Shown one piece after another: positions 48,018-57,354 of a stretch of DNA of 64,000 nt. Source of the DNA: Erythroxylum novogranatense (lineage: Eukaryota > Streptophyta > Magnoliopsida > Malpighiales > Erythroxylaceae). Under the pieces are notes generated by a model that had not been told where the DNA came from, searched no databases, and was given only the letters and a program-made list of their open reading frames with translations. Numbering within the stretch: position 1 is the first letter of the stretch; every line of letters begins with the position of its first letter. Both the position numbers and the translations under genes were made by a program. The stretch is from positions 69,022,990 to 69,086,989 of the forward strand of contig CM057231.1 in assembly GCA_029891385.1 (NCBI GenBank), given 5' to 3'.

Positions 48018-50179
48018 TGTTGGACCCCGAATTTTTTTTGGATGTCAATAAGCCTGAATTGTGTTAATTATGTGATTATGCCTTAGTTTGATGAAATTGA
48101 GAGTGTTAGTGGATAATTGAGATTATTTGAGTTTAATGTGGTTTAAATAGGAATTTAAGGGTAAGAGTGTATGAGGGTATTTTGGGAAGATTGTTTAGGT
48201 TGGATTAATTTAAGGATTTGAAGGAGGGGTAAAATGGTCTTTACCCATCTCCTTTAGATATAAGTGAAAGAATTAGAAGAGAAAGACTTAGAGGAAAGAG
48301 AAGAGAAGAAGAGGGAAAGGAGAATCGTGGGCAAGGAAGAAGGAGAAGAAAAAGAGAGTTTTGTGATCCTTGTAATTTTTGACTGATTCAAAGTCATTTC
48401 CTGGTAAGTTTGAGTTCATTCTATGGTATTGTGGTTGGATTAAACCGAAAGATAGGTTGAATGAGTTAGAATTGGTGGTTTAGGGTTTTTCGGAAAAATT
48501 AGGGGAAAAATGGATAGATTTCCTTAGGTTGATGATTTTGTGTTTGTTTTCAGTTGTAAATGGGTTAGAAATGATTTCTAAGGCTTGAATCAAGGTTTAG
48601 GTGTGTTGCTTTTGTGTTTGGGGAAGGATTGGAGTGGAAAAAATGTTGAAAAATCGAGTTCGGAGTCATTCTCCAGGCCCGCACGTCGCGACGTGTGGGA
48701 AGGACAACGTCACGACGAGCGTGAGGAACACGCCATGACGTCGAGAGGGATGGTGCCTTGGCCAAGACACTTATATGCTCTCCATGGCGAGCGTAGGCGT
48801 TCGCTTGATGACGGCGGAGCTTATTGCGGCGAGCCCTGCTTCAATGAATAGAAATTTTAGTCTTTTGGGCATATCTTGGGCTGTAGATGTCCAATTAAGG
48901 TGATTTCAGATTCGTTGTGATCTAGAAAGAAAGGACTACCAGTTGTATGAAGAAGGGAAGTTGGGAATTAGCCTCTTAAGATTCGGGAATTTAGATGGCA
49001 GTTGAATGTAGACTTTTAACGCTAATGCTTTTACTTTTCGAGCTTTTTGAATACTTCTTTGAATATTGCTTGATTGGGAACTTGGTTTGATATAGGACAC
49101 CAAGCTGACCTGATTCAATCGCAAGAGGAAGGACAACAGTGAGCTTGGATTCTCAAGTGATATTAGGTGGGTAATGTACTTATAGTTATTGTGTGATTAG
49201 GCAAATTCTTGCCTATGTGTGAATATATGTTATGTGTTATGTATGAAGAAGTGCAAGACTTTTTGATTGAATATGTGATTAATTGTTTAACATGATTTGC
49301 GATAAGATTTGAGGTAGCATGAGAACTGATAGAAATGAATTTTGATTTTGAGCATGTTATGACTCGACTTCGGTCATGACATTTTGAATAAATGAAAGCT
49401 TGAAAGCATCTCATCGGATAAAATGATTTTGAGCATGATTATGTGCTTTTGTTTGGGCGAGAGTGGAACCATTTTGTTCGTCACGTGCACGTTGACAAGA
49501 ACCTTCTCCCGGCTGCCCTCTTGTGGCTTATGAGCTCCGAAGGGACTCATTTTGTTCAGGATGTAAACTTCGGTTTCTTCCTTTTGTTTCCATGGAACCC
49601 TCGCGCCATATGATATGTATTGCATATTTGATTTGTTCTCTATGAAACATACTTGTGACATGTTTTGTGAGTTGAATTCAATATTACTGAATGCGTAAAT
49701 TGTTTGGTTAGCATGTGTGTGCTAGAATGCCGATGGCTATAACTATATTAGCCACTGAGCTATGTAGCTCAACCCATTACTTTCCCTCCTCAGTTGCAGA
49801 ACGAGGCGATCGTTGATCTTGCAAGGCATCAAAAACTTCAAGCTAGTTAGGAGCTTTGTATTAAGTTAGTATTTTGGTTAGCTCGCCAAGCATATCATCA
49901 TGGAGCATACTCATGTATTTTGGATTTAAACTTTATTTTGTATTATGCTATTTTGAGAATGCTTGTTTGAATTTCCTTCGGATTGTAATGGAATGAAGCT
50001 CCTTGATTTATGGGGTGTTTAATTCGTAGTTTTATGAATGTTATAATGTGTGCGAAATTGCATGTGTGTTTGTGAATTATGTATGGATGTTGGGATCGGT
50101 CCGTTATGTTAGGGAGCTCGTCACTGGCGCAGCCTGAGGGGCCACCTCAGGAATAGGGATCCGGGACCCAGGCCCAACA
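48018..50179 (+). repeat. Tekay-type 5' LTR
   Basis: TGTTGGACCCCGAATTTTTT to CAGGCCCAACA, 2162 bp, followed by the primer site. Contains a CG-rich stretch with CACGTCGCGACGTG at about 48680-48740. Confidence 0.9.
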
Positions 50180-50183
50180 TGTT

Positions 50184-50195
50184 TGGTATCAAAGC
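50184..50195 (+). promoter_or_regulatory. Tekay primer-binding site (tRNA-Met)
   Basis: TGGTATCAAAGC, one base from TGGTATCAGAGC, four bases after the LTR. Confidence 0.88.
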
Positions 50196-50364
50196 GCCTA
50201 GGTTTAGTGTCCTCGGCTTAGAATGCATATAGGATGAATTGTGTGATATATGCTTAATTGTTGCATTGATTGATTTCGTTAAGTGACATGCATATCATGC
50301 ATACATGTAGGAATTTAGATTGCCATGTAGCTAATCCTTAGTGTTTGGGATTTGAAGGAGTACG

Positions 50365-51504
50365 ATGCCACCTCGTAGAAGGACACGAGGAATTCTGCAA
50401 GGATCGGTTGCACCTGACTCTTCGATTAGAGAGGAAAGGACTGATGAGTCAGTAGCCCTAAGAAATGTTGAGGCTTTTATAGGGCTAGGTAGTGAGCCTA
50501 TGCCATCGCAGACACAGGAGTCTCCGATTTCGCAGGAGCAAGTGCCTCCTCTAGATCCGAGGTTGTTTCAGGCGTTTGTTCAGGCTATAGGTCAAATGCC
50601 ACAGCCCTCTGCTTCAACCCCAGCTAAAAAGGGCAGACGGTTTGACAGATTGAGGAAGTATGGAGCAGTGGATTTCTACTGGACCACTGATCCTGAGGAA
50701 GCTGAGACTTGGTTGAGAAAGACTAAGAGAGTCTTAGATCAGATGGAGTGTGAGGACGACGAGAGAGTCATTTATGCTGCCAGTTTGCTTCAGGGAGATG
50801 CTCTGCATTGGTGGGAGACTGTGTCAGGGAGTCAGATGAGACCAGTAGGGTTGGCATGGTAGGACTTCCTTGTTGCTTTCAGGAAGAAATATCTGTTTGA
50901 GGTATACATTCAGCAGAAGCAGAGGGAGTTCCTCAATCTTACTCAGAGGGAGATGACGGTTAGTGAGTATGAGCGTCGGTTCACCCAGTTGGTGAGGTAT
51001 GCTTCGGATCTGATGCTGAGTGAGGTTGCTAGATGTCGCCAGTTTGAGTCAAGACTGTATTTGGCCATCAGAGAGAAAGTGATAGTGCAGAACTTCTGTG
51101 ATTTTCAGCAGTTGATTGAAGCAGCTTTGAGGGTTGAGAACATTGAGAATATCAAGAGTGCGGTGAACAAGAAGAGAAAATGAAGAGAGCAGTTCAAGAA
51201 GGGAGGTAGTACTAGTACCCCTATGCCTAACAGGAGTGGTAGGAGCTTCCCTATTCAGTCAGAGGAGAGGAGCATTGGTGCAAGTAGGCCTAGACAGATG
51301 AGGACTCCTGCTTATTCTCATCAAGCCTCTACGGCAGGAGGCAACAGAAAGGGAGATGGGGACAGGTCATCCGTCCCTAAGTGTGAGCATTGTGGCAGTT
51401 TTCATGGAGGCGAATGTTACAGATTATCAGGAGCATGCTTCAATTGTAGACAGAAAGGACACTTGGTTAGAGAGTGTCCTAAGCCGTCTAGAAGAGAGGG
51501 CTAA
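50365..51504 (+). pseudogene. Tekay-type gag
   Basis: ATG at 50365 (MPPRRRTRGILQGSVAPDSS) opens a frame that includes the retrotransposon gag domain (ETWLRKTKRVLDQMECEDDE, then HWWETVSGSQ). TAG at 50860-50862 replaces the Trp or similar codon after GLAW. The frame continues with REMTVSEYERRFTQLVRYAS. TGA at 51181-51183 interrupts a basic stretch. It ends with the CCHC zinc knuckle [14 protein letters not shown] (about 51436-51477). Normally gag and pol are one frame in this lineage; here pol is in the next frame, so there is a shift near 51500. Gag forms the particle and binds element RNA. Confidence 0.88.
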
Positions 51505-54022
51505 GATGCATGCTTCTAGGAGAAGCGAGATCGTGGGTCAAAGGATCTGCGGCAAGTGGGCGATTCGATGCGACAAGAGAGTGAGCATTCGGGAGACCGA
51601 GGGCAAGCACCGGCTAGGTGTTCGCGATAACTTCGGGAGGATCTTTGAGACCGCTCGGATGTTGTCCTTTGGTATGGTTAAGTTATTTTCTGATGATGTG
51701 CTTGCTTTGATTGATCCGGGTTCTACTCATTCGTTTGTTTCTTCGAGTAGACCTGTGTGTGATAAGAATTTGAGCTCTTTGGATACTCCGCTGATGGTGA
51801 GTACTCCAATCGGTCAGTATATTATTATTAATCAAGTATTTAGAGACTGTGAGCTATGTATTGGTGGGGAACTTTTTGTGGTGGATTTGATGCCACTGAA
51901 GATGGGAGGATTAGATGTGATTTTGGGTATGGACACGTTAGTGAGGTACAATGCCCGTTTGGATTGTAAACGGAAGACAGTAGAATTTGAATTGGATGAC
52001 AGCAAGAGAGTGGTGTTTTTTGGGGACAGAAAAGCAAGTCCGCCCAGAATTGTTTCAGCTTTGATAGCAGAAAAGATAATGAGAAAAGGATGTGAGGCAT
52101 TTTTGGCCTATGTGGTAGATACCAGGGCAGATAGAGGGAAGCTTGAGGATATTCCAGTAGTCAGGAAATTATCGGATGTCTTTCCCGAGGAATTTCCAGG
52201 ATTATCGTCAGTTAGGAAAATTGAGTTTCCCATTGAGCTTCTTTCAGGTGTGGCACCGATTCCAATTCCGCCTTATCGGATGGCTCCGGCAGAATTGAAA
52301 GAGCTTAAGGAGCAGTTGGAGGAGTTGTTGGAAAAAGTGTATATTAGATCGAGCTCATCACCTTGGGGAACTCCAGTTCTTTTTGTGAAAAAGAAAGATG
52401 GGTCGCTGAGGATGTGTGTAGACTACCGGAAGCTTAATCAGGTCACGGTGAAGAACCGATATTCGCTTCCTCGCATTGATGATCTGTTTGACCAATTGTA
52501 AGGGGCGAAAGTCTTTTCTAAGATAGACTTGAGATCAGGTTATCATCAGTTGAGGATAAAGGAGTCGGATGCGCCAAAGTCTGCTTTCAGAACTCGGTAT
52601 GGGCATTTTGAGTTTTTGGTTATGCCCTTTGGATTGACAAATGCTCCTACAACATTTATGGATTTGATGAATCAGATATTTAAGCCATTCTTGGACCAAT
52701 TTATCATTGTCTTTATCGATGATATATTGGTCTATTCCAAGAGTGATGAGCAACATGAAGAGCACTTGAGGATTGCTTTGGGGACTTTGAGGAGAAACAA
52801 GTTGTATGCCAAATTCGATAAATACGAATTTTGGCTAAGGGAAGTTGCATTTCTTGGACATGTGATCTCAGAGCAAGGAGTGCATGTGGATCCAAAGAAG
52901 ATAGAAGCTGTGGTGAATTGGGAAGCACCGAAGAGTGTAGCAGAGGTGAGAAGTTTCCTAGGTTTGGTAGGTTATTACAGGAGGTTTGTGGAGGGATTCT
53001 CCATGATAGCCGCTCCGATGACTAAGTTGTTAAGGAAGAATCAGAAGTTTATATGGAGTGATGAATGCCATAAGAGTTTTGAGGAGCTCAAGTGTAGATT
53101 GACGAGTGCTCCGATTCTAATTTTGCCATCGGGTGATGAGGGTTATACCATGTACTGTGATGCTTCGAGGAAGGGTCTTGGTTGTGTTTTGATGCAGGGA
53201 GACAGGGTGATTGCTTATGCTTCGAGGCAGTTGAAGCCATATGAGTTGAACTATCCGACGCATGATTTGGAGTTGGCAGCGGTGATCTTTGCTTTGAAGA
53301 TTTGGAGGCATTATCTGTATGGAGTTCAGACGAGGATCTTTATCGATCATAAGAGTCTCAAGTACTTGTTGAGCCAGAAGGAATTGGATTTGAGGCAGAG
53401 AAGGTGGATCGAGTTGCTCAAGGATTATGACTTTCTGATTGAGTATCACCCAAGCAAGGCCAATGTAGTGGCGGATGCTTTGAGTAGGAAGTCTTCGATT
53501 GCTTATGTTCGGACAGTTTATCTTCCTTTATTGGAAGAGATGGCCAAGCTTAAGATAAGCTTGAAGCAGCAGGAGCCAGATTGCCTTCTAGCTAACTTCC
53601 GAGAGAGACCAATACTCAGGGAGAAAGTTAGAGAGTTGCAGGTTCAAGATGCAAATTTGAGCAAGCTCAGAGATGAAATTCAGAATGGTAGGATTTCTGA
53701 AGTAGTAGTGAGAGATGATGGGCTTATGACAGTGGGGAACAGGTTGTGTATCCCAGATGTGCAGGAGGTTAAGGCTGAGATTATGGATGAGGCACACAAT
53801 GCGCCTTACGCCATGCATCCAGGTAGCACCAGGATGTACAGGGATTTGAGAGAGCATTTTTGGTGGAAAGACATGAAGAGAGATGTAGCAGATTTTGTGA
53901 GTAAGTATCTAGTGTGTCAGCAAGTCAAAGCTGAACACCAGGCACCTTCAGGCAAGTTGAGGCCGTTACCTATTCCGGAATGGAAGTGGCAGAGGGTGAC
54001 CATGGATTTTCTGAAGGGTTTG
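51505..54022 (+). pseudogene. Tekay-type protease, reverse transcriptase, RNase H and integrase N-terminus
   Basis: The protease active site is [10 protein letters not shown] (Asp codon 51713-51715). Reverse transcriptase begins at about 52140 with [15 protein letters not shown] and [23 protein letters not shown] at 52499-52501 follows FDQL. Then [26 protein letters not shown] and catalytic FIDDILVYS (52712-52738). RNase H has [16 protein letters not shown] and [10 protein letters not shown]. The integrase zinc region [17 protein letters not shown]...YLVCQQVK has Tyr in place of the first zinc-binding Cys (53906-53908). Coding sequence is cut at 54022 in the core by a 1149-bp insertion. The region before the protease (51505-51650) is scrambled relative to family expectation. 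Confidence 0.9.
54018..54022. repeat. Target site duplication GTTTG, left copy
   Basis: GTTTG here and at 55172-55176 flank 54023-55171. With the insertion and one copy discounted, integrase reads across the junction in frame. Confidence 0.93.
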
Positions 54023-54522
54023 TGTTGGAACCCCTCCCCGGTGAGTCGCGTGCCCGACGTCCTATGTGACATCTGGACGCGCATCTCACAAGGGAGGGAT
54101 TCCTCACCACGAAAGAAACCTCAAATTGAACTGAATTTAACGTCATCCGAACAAACTTTACTAATATTGCTCTAATTTTAGTCGATAAAAAAATTAATCA
54201 CTAGGGCCCATAACAAATCTAAATTCTCGGCTAAAATAAAATTTCATACCTCTTGATTACACGAGAATCGAAATCGCCTCAATCCGATCTTTATAGATCA
54301 CGAAATCGCCCAAAAGTTTATATCCAAAGTCACATAATCTTATCCATAATTTTCCACTAAAACCGAAACTCTCATTTTACTAAAAAGTCTATTTTTTTTT
54401 CAAACTTATGATTGAAAATCGTGCAAATCGGAGGTCAAAAGGGACTTTATAAGCAAAAGAGTGATAGAGAGGAAAATTGGAAAGAAAAGGAAAAGAAAAT
54501 AAAAGAAACACCCAAAACGGCG

Positions 54523-54620
54523 TCGGGCGCGCGTGCAGTAGGTGCTGCGCGGCCGCCTCATGGCGAGGCTCGCCCTCGCGAGCCTCTGACCTCGCCAGAG
54601 CGACGCCTCGCCTGGCGAGG
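54523..54620. repeat. GC-rich island with CATGGCGAGGC/CTCGCGAG motifs
   Basis: Dense overlapping palindromes and CpG sites inside otherwise AT-rich LTR sequence. Related to 60890-61090. Confidence 0.7.
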
Positions 54621-54820
54621 TAACAAATGGTAAGAGGCGAGCATGTGGAAGCTATAAAACCTTGAGGTCGAGGTTGAGTCGTGGCCTCACCACTTGACCA
54701 AAGAGGACGATCTTGATTAAGTTGGATGCAGCGGTATAACCCAAAACACCCGCCGTGGTATAACCCGCAAACACACAGCTGGGTGGGAAATATTAGCCAG
54801 TGTGGGGGTGGGGTCCAACA
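54621..54820 (+). repeat. tRNA-like unit, copy 3
   Basis: AACAAATGG (weak box A), GGTTGAGTCG (weak box B, near 54672), two GGTATAACCC repeats and the 3' end GGGGTCCAACA at 54810-54820. Its tail faces an inverted partial unit (54839 onward: GGACCCCACCCCACACTGG) through TTAAAAGGCGCCTTTAA. Confidence 0.6.
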
Positions 54821-54964
54821 TTAAAAGGCGCCTTTAATGTGGACCCCACCCCACACTGGCTAATATTTCATCTCAGTAAGAGTGCAAGAACAAGATTCAC
54901 TCTTCAAGACGTTCTGGTGACACTCAACACTGACTGTTGATTTGCTTTCTTACCATTTGGCTAA
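54821..54964 (-). repeat. Inverted, internally diverged unit
   Basis: Begins with a TG-GGACCCCACCCCACACTGG end and finishes with CTTACCATTTGGCTAA (box A region, minus). The middle 80 bases are unrelated to the other units. With the next unit it forms a 33-base hairpin, CTTACCATTTGGCTAA / TTAGCCAAATGGTAAG. Confidence 0.55.
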
Positions 54965-55171
54965 CTTAGCCAAATGGTAAGAGGCGAGCATGTGGAAGCT
55001 ATAAAACCTTGAGGTCAAGGGTTCGAGTCGTGGCCTCACCCTTGACCAAAGAGGACAGTACTGATTAAGTTGGATGCCGCGGTATAACCCGCAAACACCC
55101 GCCGTGGTATAACCCGCAAACACACGCTGGGTGGGAAATATTAGCCCAGGTGTGGGGGGTGGGGTCCAACA
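54965..55171 (+). repeat. tRNA-like unit, copy 4 (best preserved)
   Basis: Box A-like TAGCCAAATGG (54967-54977) and box B-like GGTTCGAGTCG (55020-55030) are 42 bases apart, as in tRNA-derived RNA polymerase III promoters. Two GGTATAACCCGCAAACAC repeats follow, then the 3' end GGGGTGGGGTCCAACA, which is also the outer end of the 1149-bp insertion. No intact tRNA fold is claimed. Confidence 0.7.
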
Positions 55172-55628
55172 GTTTGCCTAAGACCAGTAAGAAGCACGAT
55201 GCCATTTGGGTTATTGTGGATCGGTTGACCAAGTCAGCTCACTTTTTGGCAATTAAGCAGACTGATTCTTTGCATGTGCTAGCAAAGAAGTATATTGATG
55301 AGGTAGTGAGATTGCATGGGATCCCGGATTTGATTGTGTCTAATAGGGACCCTCGGTTTATTTCGAAGTTTTGGGGTAGTTTGCAGGAAGCTTTGGGTAC
55401 TAAGTTGAATTTTAGTACGACTTTTCACCCTCAAACGGATGGTCAATCTGAGAGGACCATTCGGACTCTTGAGGGAATGCTTAGGGCATGTGTGATGGAT
55501 TTTCAAGGAGCTTGGGATGAGCATTTGCCATTGGTTGAATTTGCTTACAATAATTCGTACCATTCGAGTATTCAGATGGCTCCATATGAGGCTTTGTATG
55601 GGAGGAGATGTAAAACTCCGATCTGTTG
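55172..55628 (+). pseudogene. Tekay-type integrase core, continued
   Basis: After GTTTG the frame continues LPKTSKKHDAIWVIVDRLTK and SAHFLAI. The second catalytic Asp is replaced by Asn (codon 55342-55344, in VSNRDPRF). The Glu region GQSERTIRTLEGML is intact. The frame stays open to RRCKTPIC, where TGTTGGACCCC of another LTR starts at 55629. The usual C-terminal part of integrase is therefore missing from the window. Confidence 0.9.
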
Positions 55629-57278
55629 TGTTGGACCCCGAATTTTTTTATGATGTCATTAAGCATGAATTGTGTTACTTATATGTTTATGTCTTAGATT
55701 GATTAAATTAAGAGGATTATTGGATAATTAAGGTTTAATTGTGGTTAAGTGAGAATTAAAAAGGAGAATATGTGTGAGGGCATTTTAGGAAGATTGCTTA
55801 AGTTGGATAGGTTAAAGCTTTGTTAGGAAGGGCATAATGGTCTTTGACTTAGGCTTAAAGGAAAGAATTAGAAAGGAAGAAGAAAATAGAAGAAAGAAAG
55901 GAAAGAAGAGAAAAGAAGAAGAAGAAGAGTCGTGGGAGAGGGAGAAGAGAAGAGAATAGGATTTGCGATCCAAGAGATTTTCCGACCGTTTGAATCAATT
56001 TCCAGGTAAGTTAACTTCTTGTAATCTTATTTCGGTAAGATTTAACGTTGGATTTGAGTTGAATGAAGTAGAATCGGTGGTTTTAGGGTTTTAGGGCAAA
56101 AATGGTTAGATTTCGTGGGTTGAGGTGTTTATGACTGATTTTGAGTTGCTGTTGGGTTAGAATGTAGTATAAGACATGATCTAAGACTTAGGTGTGTTGC
56201 ATTTGAGTTTGGGAAAGGATTGAGTTGGAAAATGCTGAAAATCAGGTTTCGGAGTCATTCTCCAGACCCGCACGTCGCGACGTGCGTATGAACACGCCGC
56301 GATGTGGAGTTCGTCGCGACATGTAATAACTAAATTCGCCGCGACGTGCGAAAAGGGGCAACGTCGCGACAAGCGAAGAGGTTTTCCCCGCGACGTGCGA
56401 GGAGGTGTTCGCCGCGACGAGCGAGGCTTCGCCGCGGCGAACCCCTGTTGTCAGCAAAGATGATTTTTGGTATTTTGAGTATTTCTTGGGTTGTAGATGT
56501 CCAATTGAGGTGATTTTGGACTCGTTGTGAACTAGAGATCAAGGGCTACAAGTTGTATGCAGAAGGGACGTTCGAAATTTGCCTCGAAGGGTTTGGAATT
56601 TTTGGAGGAGGTCGAATATAGACTTTTAGAGCTTTATTTTAGATTTCCAAGCTTTGAATATTTTCTGTGGATATTGATTGAATGGAAACTTGGTTTGTTT
56701 TAGGACACCAAGCTGACCCGATTCCATCGTAAGAGGAAGGACACCAGTGAGTCGGATACTCAAGCGATATTAGGTGGGTAATGTACTTATAGTTATTGTG
56801 TCACTAGGCAATTTCTTGCCTATGTATGAATATATGTTATATGTTTAAACATGATGATTTAAATGATTTTGATATCTTATACTTTGAAAAAATTATGAGA
56901 ATGGATAGCATGAACTTTTGATTCTGAGCATGTTATGCCTCGACTTCGGTCATGGCATTTTGACTAAAGGCAAAGTATGAAAGCATACCATATGATAAAA
57001 TGATTATGAGCATAATTATGTGCTTTTGTTTGGGCGAGAGTGGAACCATTTCGTTCATCACGTGCACGTCGATAAGAGCCTTCTCCCGGCTGCCCGCTTG
57101 TGGCCTATGAAATCCGAATGGAATCATTTCGTTCAGGGTGTAAACTTTGGTTTCTCCCTTTTGTTTCCATGGAACCCTCGAGCCATTGTGATATGCATTG
57201 TATATGCGAATTATTCATTATGAAGCATACTTTGTGACATATTTGTGAGTTGAACTAGCTATGCTGAATGCGTGTATT
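55629..57278 (+). repeat. Second Tekay-like LTR inserted in integrase (left part)
   Basis: Opens TGTTGGACCCCGAATTTTTT and follows 48018-49700 along its length but is clearly diverged (roughly 80% by eye), unlike the tight LTR pairs of other elements here. It begins inside the codon run for 'C-W' of integrase, just after TGTTG. It is therefore more likely a separate insertion than the partner LTR of 48018. It is cut at 57279 by the large minus-strand element; its right end is outside the window. Confidence 0.65.
56262..56450. repeat. CGCGACG-rich island in Tekay-like LTR
   Basis: At least eight copies of CGTCGCGACG / CGCGACGTGCG type motifs in under 200 bp. A shorter version is at 48680-48740 in the related LTR. 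Confidence 0.75.
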
Positions 57279-57338
57279 TGTTGGGACCCGATCCGGGAAT
57301 CGGATCCCAACCGAACCAACTTGACACTTTCACTTTAT

Positions 57339-57354
57339 GCTCTGATACCATAAA
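57339..57354 (-). promoter_or_regulatory. Fossil primer-binding site inside the 3' LTR
   Basis: Minus strand TGGTATCAGAGC (57339-57350) preceded by TTTA, and before that an LTR-type end ATCCAACA. The same arrangement recurs at 62426-62441, so both LTRs carry it. Confidence 0.8.

Larger units (their letters stand above)
54023..55171 (-). mobile_element. 1149-bp LTR-ended insertion with tRNA-like units
   Basis: Ends are TGTTGGAACCCC and GGGGTCCAACA with 5-bp duplications, so it was inserted by an LTR-type integrase. 54023-54620 resembles the large LTR family, minus orientation: compare the 'CAATCCGATCTTTATAGATC' stretch at 54275 with 60624-60648, and the CATGGCGAGGC-type GC-rich stretch at 54523-54620 with 60890-61090. 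The right half is made of tRNA-like units. It is far shorter than the 4.45-kb LTR, so it is a heavily deleted solo LTR or a chimeric miniature element. Confidence 0.75.
48018..55628 (+). mobile_element. Tekay/Del-type Ty3/gypsy retrotransposon, left LTR to integrase
   Basis: 5' LTR (48018-50179), tRNA-Met primer site, gag with zinc knuckle, and protease-RT-RNase H-integrase in gypsy order. The polyprotein ends in mid-integrase at 55628, where another LTR begins. The C-terminal integrase part, any chromodomain and the 3' LTR are not in the window. The assignment to Tekay/Del rests on [13 protein letters not shown] protease, [11 protein letters not shown] and [11 protein letters not shown] integrase motifs. 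Gag and pol each carry stops or a frameshift. Confidence 0.82.

Noticed and set aside
55020..55030. Possible true tRNA gene at the box A/box B motifs near 54967-55030
   Set aside because: Internal promoter boxes are present but I could not pair a full cloverleaf or acceptor stem, and the unit is repeated at transposon ends. A tRNA-derived repeat is more likely.
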